Assembly (NCBI GenBank): GCA_020026215.1 | Contig: JAHHQT010000044.1 | Span: 1 to 14,118, forward strand | DNA: 14,118 nucleotides | Direction: 5' to 3' | DNA from: Muribaculaceae bacterium | GTDB lineage: Bacteria > Bacteroidota > Bacteroidia > Bacteroidales > Muribaculaceae | In this document: piece after piece, positions 7,506 to 14,085 of the stretch | How the letters are laid out: every line of letters starts with the position of its first letter | Numbering within the stretch: the first letter of the stretch is position 1 | Made by a program: the position numbers and the translations under genes | Notes under the pieces: model-generated | What the model was told of the DNA's origin: nothing | The model's input: the letters and a program-made list of their open reading frames with translations, nothing else | The model's database searches: none

Positions 7506-7589
7506 GCCCAGATGGCGGAATAGGTAGACGCGCTGGTCTCAAACACCAGTGGGGTAACACCCATGCCGGTTCGATCCCGGCTCTGGGTA
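7506..7589 (+). tRNA. tRNA-Leu (anticodon CAA)
   Basis: An 84-nt type II tRNA. The acceptor is GCCCAGA/UCUGGGU with a G·U first pair. The anticodon stem CUGGU/ACCAG has loop CUCAAAC (anticodon CAA, reads UUG). A long variable arm follows (UGGGGUAACACCCA), then the T arm GCCGG/CCGGC with loop UUCGAUC and discriminator A. CCA is not encoded. Confidence 0.95.
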
Positions 7590-7590
7590 C

Positions 7591-7627
7591 AAAAGGAGAA
7601 AGACAAAATCTTTCTCCTTTTTACTTT
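7591..7627 (+). terminator. tRNA-Leu terminator
   Basis: AAAAGGAGAAAGA (7591-7603) pairs with TCTTTCTCCTTTT (7609-7621) around a CAAAA loop, with the U run continuing as UUUUUAC. It starts one base after the tRNA. Confidence 0.85.
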
Positions 7628-7654
7628 TTATACGGTTTGAAAATCCCCCTCAAT

Positions 7655-7692
7655 AAAAAAGCACAGGCGAGAATGAAAATTCCCGCCTGGCT
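7655..7692 (-). terminator. Terminator of the PepSY-like lipoprotein gene
   Basis: CAGGCGGGAAT pairs with ATTCTCGCCTG (about 7691-7664) around a four-base loop, with one G·U pair only on the minus strand. It is followed by GUGCUUUUUUAUU. It lies 30 bases after the stop codon of the gene at 9015-7723. Confidence 0.8.
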
Positions 7693-7722
7693 GTTTAATA
7701 ACTTTATCTAATAATTGGAAAC

Positions 7723-9015
7723 CTAAATACTTTCAATTACACCTTGTGTCAAAATGCGAACTTCCTGTTCTTGATAGTTCACTACAATTTCAAATTCATA
7801 ATAAGACTTTTCTGCTGATTCGTAGAATTCAACTTCCGGATCGATTGCAGCATTAGGATAGGCTGTGTTCAAGACATTCATAATTGTTACAGGAACATCT
7901 TTGATATCAATATCCCATTCGCTGTCCACCCATTCGTCTTTTCCGTTGAAACGGATTTCCTTTTCCACTCCGTCTTGTTCAACTTCGATGCACAAATAGC
8001 CGTTTTTCTGTTCTTTTTCTTTGATTACAGCGTTTGGATATTTTTTATCCAAGAACAAACCAATTGTTTCACTTACTGAAAGGCCCTCTTTCAATTCCGG
8101 GATTTCAGGTTTTGCTATTTCAAGACCAGATTCGTCCATGCAAACGACAACATCTCTAAATTCGTTTTCCAATTCAAATTCATAGAAATTGCCTACCGAT
8201 GCAGTTTCATACTTTTCAATATCTTCGATTTCATGATATTTCACGAAAGTCTCTGTCAATTTCAAAGCGTCCATCACTACTGCCGGAACATCTGCCACAC
8301 TCAATTCTGTTCTTGTCAAAATCCAGTTGCCATTTGCCTTGAACAAGCATTCCATTTCCTTGCCGTCAGCAACCAGCTCAACTTCATAGTAATTGTGGTC
8401 AAAGTCTGATTCTATGATTCTTGCATTCGGGAATTTGACAGACAACCAAGATGTAACACCTTCTGGCAATTCCACTGGAATCATATCTTCGAAATCGTCA
8501 TCAGCCTCAGCATCAATCACTGTTTTTGCCAAAACTCCACTCATTGTATAGTACAAATCCATCTCTGTTTCAATGCCACCGACCTTCTTTTCGACTTCGA
8601 TAACAAAAATGGTTTCATTATCACCCATACGTGTTAATTGTTCCACTTCATCGTCCACTACCCAAGGAGCCTGAGCATATTCAGAAGCGTTGAATGCCAT
8701 CTTTACGGCTTCAGGAAGACCGGCGAACAACATTTCTGTTTCTGTCATTCCCCATGAGCCGTTCTCGTTCAAGAACCAGGCTGTGTAAGAATTTTCGGCA
8801 GCTCTTGTTTGCTGCAAAGTGAAATGAGCGACTGTATATTTTCCTTTTTGTTCCCATTTAACATTTTTAGCGTTGGGATACATCTCAGTAAAATTACTCA
8901 TTACAGACTGTGGAACGGTGAAATTACCGTTTCCATTCGGTTCTTCATTACAAGATACCATGACTATCATCATCATGGTTACAAATAAAAATTTTGCTAA
9001 TGTTTTAATATTCAT
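7723..9015 (-). CDS. PepSY-like repeat lipoprotein
   Basis: A 430-aa exported protein with tandem PepSY-like (BLIP-like fold) repeats; function unknown. I chose the ATG at 9015 over the in-frame ATG at 9060 because it starts a proper lipoprotein signal peptide: MNIKTLAKFLFV, a hydrophobic run, then VSC with the lipidated Cys at residue 22. Asn-Glu-Glu follows, an acidic start as seen in exported lipoproteins of this phylum. Six half-repeats begin at about 34, 100, 183, 243, 314 and 374, and four carry the pattern (V/L)PxxV...(Y/F)PNA. Pairs of halves make three modules of about 135 residues, each with aromatic-rich strands such as YYEVEL and YYEFEI. The protein is strongly acidic. PepSY-like domains are thought to bind or inhibit other proteins; no partner is encoded nearby. 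No clean TAnnTTTG box lies just upstream. A terminator-bearing RNA unit (9272-9131) precedes it on the same strand. Confidence 0.85.
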   Translation of the reverse strand: MNIKTLAKFLFVTMMMIVMVSCNEEPNGNGNFTVPQSVMSNFTEMYPNAKNVKWEQKGKYTVAHFTLQQTRAAENSYTAWFLNENGSWGMTETEMLFAGLPEAVKMAFNASEYAQAPWVVDDEVEQLTRMGDNETIFVIEVEKKVGGIETEMDLYYTMSGVLAKTVIDAEADDDFEDMIPVELPEGVTSWLSVKFPNARIIESDFDHNYYEVELVADGKEMECLFKANGNWILTRTELSVADVPAVVMDALKLTETFVKYHEIEDIEKYETASVGNFYEFELENEFRDVVVCMDESGLEIAKPEIPELKEGLSVSETIGLFLDKKYPNAVIKEKEQKNGYLCIEVEQDGVEKEIRFNGKDEWVDSEWDIDIKDVPVTIMNVLNTAYPNAAIDPEVEFYESAEKSYYEFEIVVNYQEQEVRILTQGVIESI

Positions 9016-9131
9016 AATCTGTGGTTTTACGTTATATTTATAACTAAACTGTTTACTCATTAAACAAACAAACCATCGTTTTACTGCATAAGAGTTTGAT
9101 ATTTAACACTATTTAACAAAACAAAACTCCT

Positions 9132-9164
9132 AAAAAAAGAGATGCTGATTCACATCAGCACCTC
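9132..9164 (-). terminator. GUGA-loop terminator of small RNA copy 2
   Basis: An 11-bp stem (9164-9154 with 9149-9139), GUGA loop and U7 (9138-9132). One pair is G·U on minus and would be A·C on plus. The stem sequence differs from copy 1 (GCUGAU versus AUAGAU) while pairing, loop and length are kept. Confidence 0.75.
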
Positions 9165-9166
9165 TC

Positions 9167-9184
9167 AACAACGGTTATAAAAAA
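9167..9184 (-). repeat. 18-nt conserved element beside terminator, copy 2
   Basis: Identical to 214-231 over 18 bases and, like it, two bases from the GUGA terminator stem. The flanking sequence is only partly alike, so this is conserved within a diverged unit and is not a recent duplication. Confidence 0.7.
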
Positions 9185-9277
9185 TGGTAATTCATGTAGC
9201 TTAACCCATTTTACTCTTGGAAGATTAGGTTAGCCATCAGATTTAAGATAACATAATTATGTATTATAAAGTTTACA

Positions 9278-9308
9278 CAAATTTATAAAATTAAAATGCA
9301 GGGTACAA
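9278..9308 (-). promoter_or_regulatory. Promoter of small RNA copy 2
   Basis: TTG (9308-9306), 20-nt spacer, TAAATTTG (9285-9278) on the minus strand. The spacing equals that of the promoter at 10434-10404. Confidence 0.55.
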
Positions 9309-9588
9309 TTCTTATTTCTTAAGATTTAACAATCTCGCCAAATTGTCAGAATCTCGTGCATCCGCCCCACACGCCATGAAATTCAAGATAAGAATTTCTG
9401 AGACAAGCAGTAAGAATCCCCTTTAAATGGGTACAAATCGGTATTTTCACTTACTTTTACAAAGTTTCCGCTGTTTCCACATTTGATAATATTAATATTT
9501 ATATTCTCTTTTTAATTTAGAATCTGTTCCATACAATATATTTATGGATTAATTTTACGCCGTCTAATGAAAATACTAAAATTAAGGT
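9309..9588. other. AT-rich intergenic region upstream of the 169-aa gene
   Basis: No gene seen. There is a perfect 7-bp hairpin GAAATTC/GAATTTC (9378-9398), a distant inverted repeat AATTCTTAT / ATAAGAATT (around 9307-9315 and 9391-9399), and a near repeat of GGGTACAA at 9301 and 9427. No TTTG - 19/20 - TAnnTTTG promoter on the plus strand is convincing. Confidence 0.4.
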
Positions 9589-10098
9589 ATGAAACTATTC
9601 ACATTATGTAAAACTCTGTTTGGACAAAAGGAATCAAATCGTGCAAAATTAAGAATCTCGCACTTAAAATTAGGAGAAAGCGGCAAACTCTATGAAGAGT
9701 ACTTGCGGCAAACTCTACATTTTGAGCCCGTCATCCGCAGAGAGCTCAATCAAATCATTTTTTTCAACGTCACTTTCGAAAATGTAAAATTCGAGAACTA
9801 TTCCTATTTCATAAAGGAAATGGACGGATTGAACAGAGTTGATAAAATTGTTCTCTGGAGCACTTACGAAGAACAGGAAAAAGCCGAACAAAAAATACAT
9901 CAGATTAAGCATGTGATTTGTTCAAAATTTCAGGAAATAGGACAAATCGAAGATGCTCTGACATATCTAAAACCAGCAAACTGCTATGCGCTGAACGCTG
10001 ATACCGAAGTCAGATTAGGTCTCCGCAAGATTGGAGATTATGGCAATTACGAATATGCCTCTGAATTATCGTTCATTCCCAAAGGGCAGAATAAATGA
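9589..10098 (+). CDS. Hypothetical protein, 169 aa
   Basis: I do not recognise this protein. It has no signal peptide or membrane segment, so it is probably cytoplasmic. The first 30 residues are basic (MKLFTLCKTLFGQKESNRAK). The centre alternates aromatic and charged residues (FFNVTFENVKFENYSYFIKE, about 58-77). A probable helix is rich in Glu, Lys and Gln (about 91-114, TYEEQEKAEQKIHQIKH), and the end contains a Gly/Tyr-rich stretch (KIGDYGNYEYASELSF). It is the only plus-strand protein gene in the window and is followed 52 bases later by its own terminator. It lies between two of the candidate small RNAs. Its ATG follows an AT-rich sequence as usual in this phylum. Base composition is like its surroundings. 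Confidence 0.7.
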   Translation: MKLFTLCKTLFGQKESNRAKLRISHLKLGESGKLYEEYLRQTLHFEPVIRRELNQIIFFNVTFENVKFENYSYFIKEMDGLNRVDKIVLWSTYEEQEKAEQKIHQIKHVICSKFQEIGQIEDALTYLKPANCYALNADTEVRLGLRKIGDYGNYEYASELSFIPKGQNK

Positions 10099-10150
10099 TT
10101 AAACACATTTGTCCGTTTTTGTAGGGCGAAAACTCTACTGCAAAAAAAGG

Positions 10151-10181
10151 AAAGGATATGAGGGAACCATATCCTTTTTTT
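10151..10181 (+). terminator. Terminator of the 169-aa protein gene
   Basis: AAAGGATATG (10151-10160) pairs with CATATCCTTT (10168-10177) with a 7-base loop and a run of seven T (10175-10181). A run of seven A before the stem (10142-10148) means it could also work for minus-strand transcripts. Confidence 0.8.
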
Positions 10182-10194
10182 GTTCAAACAGCAA

Positions 10195-10398
10195 CAAAAA
10201 AAAGGATACAGATTCACATCTATATCCCTCTATGACAAAATTTCATTTATTATCTGTTGTACTAATCCACGTAACAGCTTCTACAATTTTCTGTCGTTGA
10301 CCGGTGTTTTTCAAATTTAAGGTTGATACTAATCGTACAATGTGATACTAAAATAATCATTTGCGAAAAATTGTCATTATTCCATTATCGTATTATGG
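10195..10398 (-). ncRNA. Candidate structured small RNA, copy 3 (about 200 nt)
   Basis: A free-standing unit between convergent genes, with the best promoter of the three (TTG, 20 nt, TATCTTTG) and a GUGA-loop terminator with U8. The ends can pair: ATGACAATTT near the 5' end (10377-10368) with AAATTTTGTCAT (10243-10232, two-base bulge). Just inside, ATTATTT can pair with AGATAAT, and a CTGTT/AACAG hairpin lies at about 10282-10253. Such an end-closed fold of about 200 nt recalls 6S RNA in size and outline, but I cannot confirm that. The 5' motif AATGACAAT followed by AAATG is shared with copy 1. The TACTAATC motif recurs around 10327-10334 and 10260-10267, with the related GATACTAA at 10344-10351. 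A 32-codon ORF (10360-10262) is present but unsupported. Confidence 0.55.
10196..10227 (-). terminator. GUGA-loop terminator of small RNA copy 3
   Basis: A 10-bp stem (10227-10218 with 10213-10204), GUGA loop and U8 (10203-10196). Its upper stem GATATAGAT-GTGA-ATCT is the same as in copy 1. One pair is U·G on minus only. It faces the convergent terminator at 10151-10181. Confidence 0.75.
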
Positions 10399-10403
10399 GG
10401 GTA

Positions 10404-10434
10404 CAAAGATAAGAAAGGCTTATGTTTATAACAA
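10404..10434 (-). promoter_or_regulatory. Promoter of small RNA copy 3
   Basis: TTG (10434-10432), a 20-nt spacer and TATCTTTG (10411-10404) on the minus strand match the Bacteroidota consensus well. No minus-strand coding gene follows, which is the main reason to propose an RNA gene here. Confidence 0.65.
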
Positions 10435-10520
10435 TTTTTAATCAAAAAAAACTCATTCAAGGTCAAAACCTCCTCATTCTACAATTAACCGACAGGGAAC
10501 CACAACAGCATTTCATATAA

Positions 10521-10560
10521 AACAAACAGGGAGTGCAACCCGACATTGCACCCCCTGTTT
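10521..10560 (-). terminator. Terminator of the GLUG-repeat protein gene
   Basis: A 15-position stem (10560-10546 with 10538-10524) with a 7-base loop has one U·G pair present only on minus. It is followed by the interrupted run GUUUGUUUU. It lies 18 bases after the stop codon. Confidence 0.75.
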
Positions 10561-10578
10561 TCATTCAGGTATAATCTT

Positions 10579-13500
10579 TTATTTCCATTTGATTACTTTC
10601 ACACCGTCGATGATGTTCACACCTTGTTGCGGTACTGACAACTTCTGGCCGAATGTGTTGTAAATTCCTTCTTTTCCGGTTTCAGGGTCAATTTTGACTA
10701 CCGGAACTTCGCTGGTCTTGTCGAACAAGATGATTCCAATTTCATTCACATCAGCCGGAATTCCTTCTTTCCACAAATAACCAGTCATTGGTCTCATTAT
10801 TTCATTGTCGCTTTTAGTGAATTTACCATAAGGATCTAACGGTGATACGCTCAAAACATCGTAAATAAACGCTCCCGATACCAGATTCCTTTTACGATAA
10901 GATCCGTAAATACCGCTTGCGGTCGGAGCAATATAAGCATCAGGAATGTTTTTAGTAGGCATCAATGTTGCATTATCCAGAATTATTGCATATGAATAGG
11001 CTCTAGGAAAAGGTGCTGCACTCCTTTCTCTTCCCAAAGAGTAATGATCAAGTTCTGGTTTTACCGGCAACTTACAGAAATAAGGTTTGTTCGCCTCTGT
11101 TGTTTCCACTTCCTTGAAGAATACATATTCAATACCGTCTTCTCCGGTATAGAAACTATGCAATTCATAGAACTGACCATTTTTTGACACTTCTTCTGCT
11201 GACATGGCAAACGGGAACATGAACAAGCCATAGCCTGATTTGTTATGGACATCCATATATGCACGTATTCTCACTCCTTCGACTGGAGCTGTTATCCCTG
11301 CCAAACCCTTATGACGCGTAGAAAATCTGACATCAAATTCTTGATTGGGAGTCAAGTTCTTTGATTGTGGATAATAGTCTTCATAACACCAGTTCTCTAT
11401 GCCCAACACGTTAATCATGTTAACATTTTCCATCCTTTCATGTAGTATGATATTAGCGGATGTCTGGCTCAAATCTGAACCTACAACCTTTTCAAGTGCA
11501 TTTTCAGGAAGTGAAGGCTTCTCGTTCGGATCATATCCAGGATCTTGATATCCAGGATCTCGGAATCCATAGTAACATTTCGTAATGGACTTGGCATTAT
11601 TACGGCCGATAACAAGCCCTGCTTCCTGTCCGACAGCCTTGCCTGGCAACATATATACAAGGTAAGTGTCTGAAATAGCAATCTCATCTGCCGATCCGAC
11701 TATACCACCGACAAAGTCATTGCCGTCAAAAATATAGCTAGTAATAGACGTATTTGTCAAAACGCTGGATGCGCCTTCAAAACATCCTGCCAAAATACCG
11801 ACATAATTTTTACCGGTAGCATGACCTTCAATCCGACAACTGCGTACTGTAGCATTTGAAATCTTACCTGCCAAAGTACCGACATAATTACCTGTTGAAT
11901 AAATAGACGACACTAATATTTGCAAGTTTTCAATCACAACACTTTGTCCTTCTGCAAGTCCATCGCCTGAGATTACACCAAATACACCACAATAGTCGGC
12001 GTCACCGGAGAAAGATAATTCGTAAAAGTCATAACCTGCACCATCAAATGAGCCTTGGAATGGGTGTTGCGGAGTTCCGATAGGAGTCCATGGTTTACCA
12101 GTAAGAAAGAAACCTTTCTCAAGTATCCAATGTAGTCCGGCTGTTTTTTCTCCTGCATTAGTATATGTTGCCAATGCAAAAAGTTCCTCTTCGGTGCTAA
12201 TTCTATAAGGCTTTTCCTTCGTTCCTTCTCCAAGCCACAATGGTTTGTCATTTGTATATATACCATTGACATGGTAAACAAGGGAATCACTGAACAATAC
12301 AGGATAAGGATCCATACCAAGTTGCTGGCCCCATACGGAATATCTTTGATCATCCCTCAAAAGACATGCTACTTCTCCGGACTTGCAGTCATCGGTTGTC
12401 TTAGGACCGACTGTTGCATCAGTATTTACAACACCTTTATCTGTATCATATCCGAAGGCCTTCAATGCTGTATTCAAAGAACTGTCGTAATAACAGTTAT
12501 ACACAGAATCTGCATTTGCGGTCTGGCCTGCAAATGTACCCTTCAAGGCATTTGCGCCCGTTGCTGCCACTGTTGTCGCTATGAAACAGCTTCCGACTTT
12601 TCCGTCTGAAATTCCGGCAAAACCGCCGACATAGTCTGTACCGGCTACTGATCCTTCAACTTTACAGTCGTTTACTGTAGCTCCGGAATGTTGATAACCG
12701 ATAAGACCTCCGACTTTTTCATTACCTGTAACAGAACCTGAAACTGATATTTCTTTAACAAGTGTACCGGCTCCCATTTCTCCGATAAATATACCAACTG
12801 AGTCGCCACCCCTAACTACAGCATTGACAAATTGTAAACCAAAAATCACAGTTTCACTTCTGATAATTTCAGAAGCCCTGTATTTATGAATAAATCCATT
12901 GCCATTTTCAACGGTCATATCAGAAATAACCCGGCCATATCCCCTGATAGAGCCCTCGAACGGATAAGTGTCTGTTCCAATAGGAATCCATGGAGCGGAT
13001 CCTACACTGATATCTGCTTCAATTCTCCAAACTGCATTCGCGGTCTGATTTCCGGCATTAGTATATGTTGCCAATGCTCGAAGGTCTTCTTCTGTTCGGA
13101 TGATATAAGAATTCCTGGATGAACCTTCGCCTTCCCATAATGGTTTCTGGTTAGAGTAGCTATCTTTGAAACCATAGTAGTAAACTGCTCCGTGAGTAGA
13201 ATCCAATACAGGGAAATCGTCTGAACCAAGAGTTTGATACCATACAGGGTTATTTTGGCTAAGTTCATAAGCCACCTTACCGCTATTGAATTCTTTGAGT
13301 GTTGCTAAAGTACAATTGCCATCTGTATTTGATTCACCATACAAGGCATTGAAGCCTATAGCCATAAGACGACCGTTTGCAATATCGTCGTTATAGAAAC
13401 AGGTATAGACTTTATATGATTGTCCAAACACCGTACCGACAGCGTTTGTGGTAGTTGCTGTCACTTTAGCCGATACATAAGAGAATTCACAGACATCATC

Positions 13501-14085
13501 ACTTTGACCGATCAAGCCTCCGACGAATTCAGTACCACTGACTTCACCAAAGAATGCGCAATTTCGTAATGAACCCTTGGAGTAACCGCAAAGACCGCCT
13601 GTTGTAGAATTGGATGAAACAACTTTTCCTGTTGCCATACATTTCTCCAAAAGGGAATTGAATCCATTATTGCGAACCAAAGCTCCTGCTTCCTTTTCTG
13701 TAGCATGTATCTCGACATTGTCCAAAATGATATTTTCTATAGTGATATTGCCTGATATACCTTCTGTATAACCGAACAATGCAGAACTGTTGTCAGAATA
13801 CAAATTCTTGATACGATATAACTGTCCGTCATAGTTACCCTTGAACGGGATTTCATAATTTTTACCAATAGAAGTCCATGGACGGGATTTTCCGCCAAGG
13901 TCAATATCGGCTGTCTGTCGCCAGTATTTGCCATTTGTTGAATCTCCTTGATTGGTATATGTTACCAGTGCACGAAGTTCATTTTCATTGGAAATCAAGT
14001 AAGGACTTGCCTGTGTTCCCTCGCCTTTCCATGGGATTGAATCATTGGTGTAGTAGCAGTAGCGTAAGCGTCTCCGCGATTCCAT
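10579..14085 (-). CDS. Large GLUG-repeat surface protein (5' end beyond window)
   Basis: A probable cell-surface or adhesin-like protein; 1168 codons from the first ATG, but the frame stays open to the window edge. Three modules of about 300 residues begin at 12, 309 and 610 with YTND/YSNQ...W.GEG....Y.I.TEEEL.ALATYTNAG, then PW.PIG..PF.G. Each carries GLUG-type units (VGGLIGQS, VGGLIGYQ, VGGFAGIS, VGGIVGSA) alternating with Cys-containing strands (NDCKVEGSV). Modules 1 and 2 end in DDFPVLDS / DPYPVLFS; module 3 ends in a DPGYQDPGYDP stretch. A region (about 905-1130) with PFAMSAEEV and ANKPYFCKLP resembles the common tail domain of Bacteroidales secreted proteins. The last 29 residues (GIYNTFGQKLSVP...NIIDGVKVIKWK) look like a Por/type IX-like sorting tail. 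The apparent start MESRRRLRYCYY is probably not real: see 14052-14118 for a signal peptide in another frame. Confidence 0.85.
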   Translation of the reverse strand: MESRRRLRYCYYTNDSIPWKGEGTQASPYLISNENELRALVTYTNQGDSTNGKYWRQTADIDLGGKSRPWTSIGKNYEIPFKGNYDGQLYRIKNLYSDNSSALFGYTEGISGNITIENIILDNVEIHATEKEAGALVRNNGFNSLLEKCMATGKVVSSNSTTGGLCGYSKGSLRNCAFFGEVSGTEFVGGLIGQSDDVCEFSYVSAKVTATTTNAVGTVFGQSYKVYTCFYNDDIANGRLMAIGFNALYGESNTDGNCTLATLKEFNSGKVAYELSQNNPVWYQTLGSDDFPVLDSTHGAVYYYGFKDSYSNQKPLWEGEGSSRNSYIIRTEEDLRALATYTNAGNQTANAVWRIEADISVGSAPWIPIGTDTYPFEGSIRGYGRVISDMTVENGNGFIHKYRASEIIRSETVIFGLQFVNAVVRGGDSVGIFIGEMGAGTLVKEISVSGSVTGNEKVGGLIGYQHSGATVNDCKVEGSVAGTDYVGGFAGISDGKVGSCFIATTVAATGANALKGTFAGQTANADSVYNCYYDSSLNTALKAFGYDTDKGVVNTDATVGPKTTDDCKSGEVACLLRDDQRYSVWGQQLGMDPYPVLFSDSLVYHVNGIYTNDKPLWLGEGTKEKPYRISTEEELFALATYTNAGEKTAGLHWILEKGFFLTGKPWTPIGTPQHPFQGSFDGAGYDFYELSFSGDADYCGVFGVISGDGLAEGQSVVIENLQILVSSIYSTGNYVGTLAGKISNATVRSCRIEGHATGKNYVGILAGCFEGASSVLTNTSITSYIFDGNDFVGGIVGSADEIAISDTYLVYMLPGKAVGQEAGLVIGRNNAKSITKCYYGFRDPGYQDPGYDPNEKPSLPENALEKVVGSDLSQTSANIILHERMENVNMINVLGIENWCYEDYYPQSKNLTPNQEFDVRFSTRHKGLAGITAPVEGVRIRAYMDVHNKSGYGLFMFPFAMSAEEVSKNGQFYELHSFYTGEDGIEYVFFKEVETTEANKPYFCKLPVKPELDHYSLGRERSAAPFPRAYSYAIILDNATLMPTKNIPDAYIAPTASGIYGSYRKRNLVSGAFIYDVLSVSPLDPYGKFTKSDNEIMRPMTGYLWKEGIPADVNEIGIILFDKTSEVPVVKIDPETGKEGIYNTFGQKLSVPQQGVNIIDGVKVIKWK
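11533..11562 (-). repeat. 15-bp tandem duplication inside the GLUG gene
   Basis: Two adjacent copies of ATATCCAGGATCTYG (plus-strand reading), 14 of 15 identical, encode the DPGYQ/DPGYD stretch at residues 843-852. The unit is a multiple of three, so change in copy number would keep the frame. Confidence 0.8.
11572..14052 (-). repeat. Three tandem ~300-residue modules in the GLUG protein
   Basis: Module starts map to about 14052, 13161 and 12258, with spacings of 297 and 301 codons. Modules 2 and 3 still share DNA identity, for example GCATTAGTATATGTTGCCAA at 13057 and 12156, so duplication is fairly recent or is kept similar. Module 1 is more diverged. Such repeats are prone to recombination and misassembly. 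Confidence 0.75.

Larger units (their letters stand above)
9131..9272 (-). ncRNA. Candidate structured small RNA, copy 2 (about 142 nt)
   Basis: Bounded by a promoter (TTG, 20 nt, TAAATTTG at 9308-9278) and a GUGA-loop terminator with U7. The middle folds as GCTAACC (9234-9228) with GGGTTAAGC (9207-9199), one bulged A. It then has CATG, an ACC, and the element UUUUUUAUAACCGUUGUU, as in copy 1 at the same place and order: CTTAAATC, hairpin, CATG, ACC, element, terminator. The hairpin stem differs in sequence from copy 1 but stays paired. It holds no ORF above about eight codons, so if the family has one function it is probably at RNA level. Because it points at the PepSY-like gene 116 bases beyond, it could also be an attenuated 5' leader. 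Confidence 0.55.

Noticed and set aside
7457..7711. 84-codon plus-strand ORF (SKSPDGGIGRRAGLKHQWGN...)
   Set aside because: It is translation through the tRNA-Leu gene and its terminator; this peptide pattern is a well-known artefact of tRNA-Leu loci.
10109..10300. 63-codon plus-strand ORF
   Set aside because: It runs through two terminators and antisense to small RNA copy 3, with low-complexity Lys/Phe content from A and T runs.
10262..10360. 32-codon minus-strand ORF in small RNA copy 3 (MIILVSHCTISINLKFEKHR...)
   Set aside because: Its start matches the position of the copy 1 ORF after AATGACAAT and overlaps a 6-codon ORF as ATGA, but it shows little likeness to the copy 1 peptide and lies in sequence that seems kept for RNA pairing.
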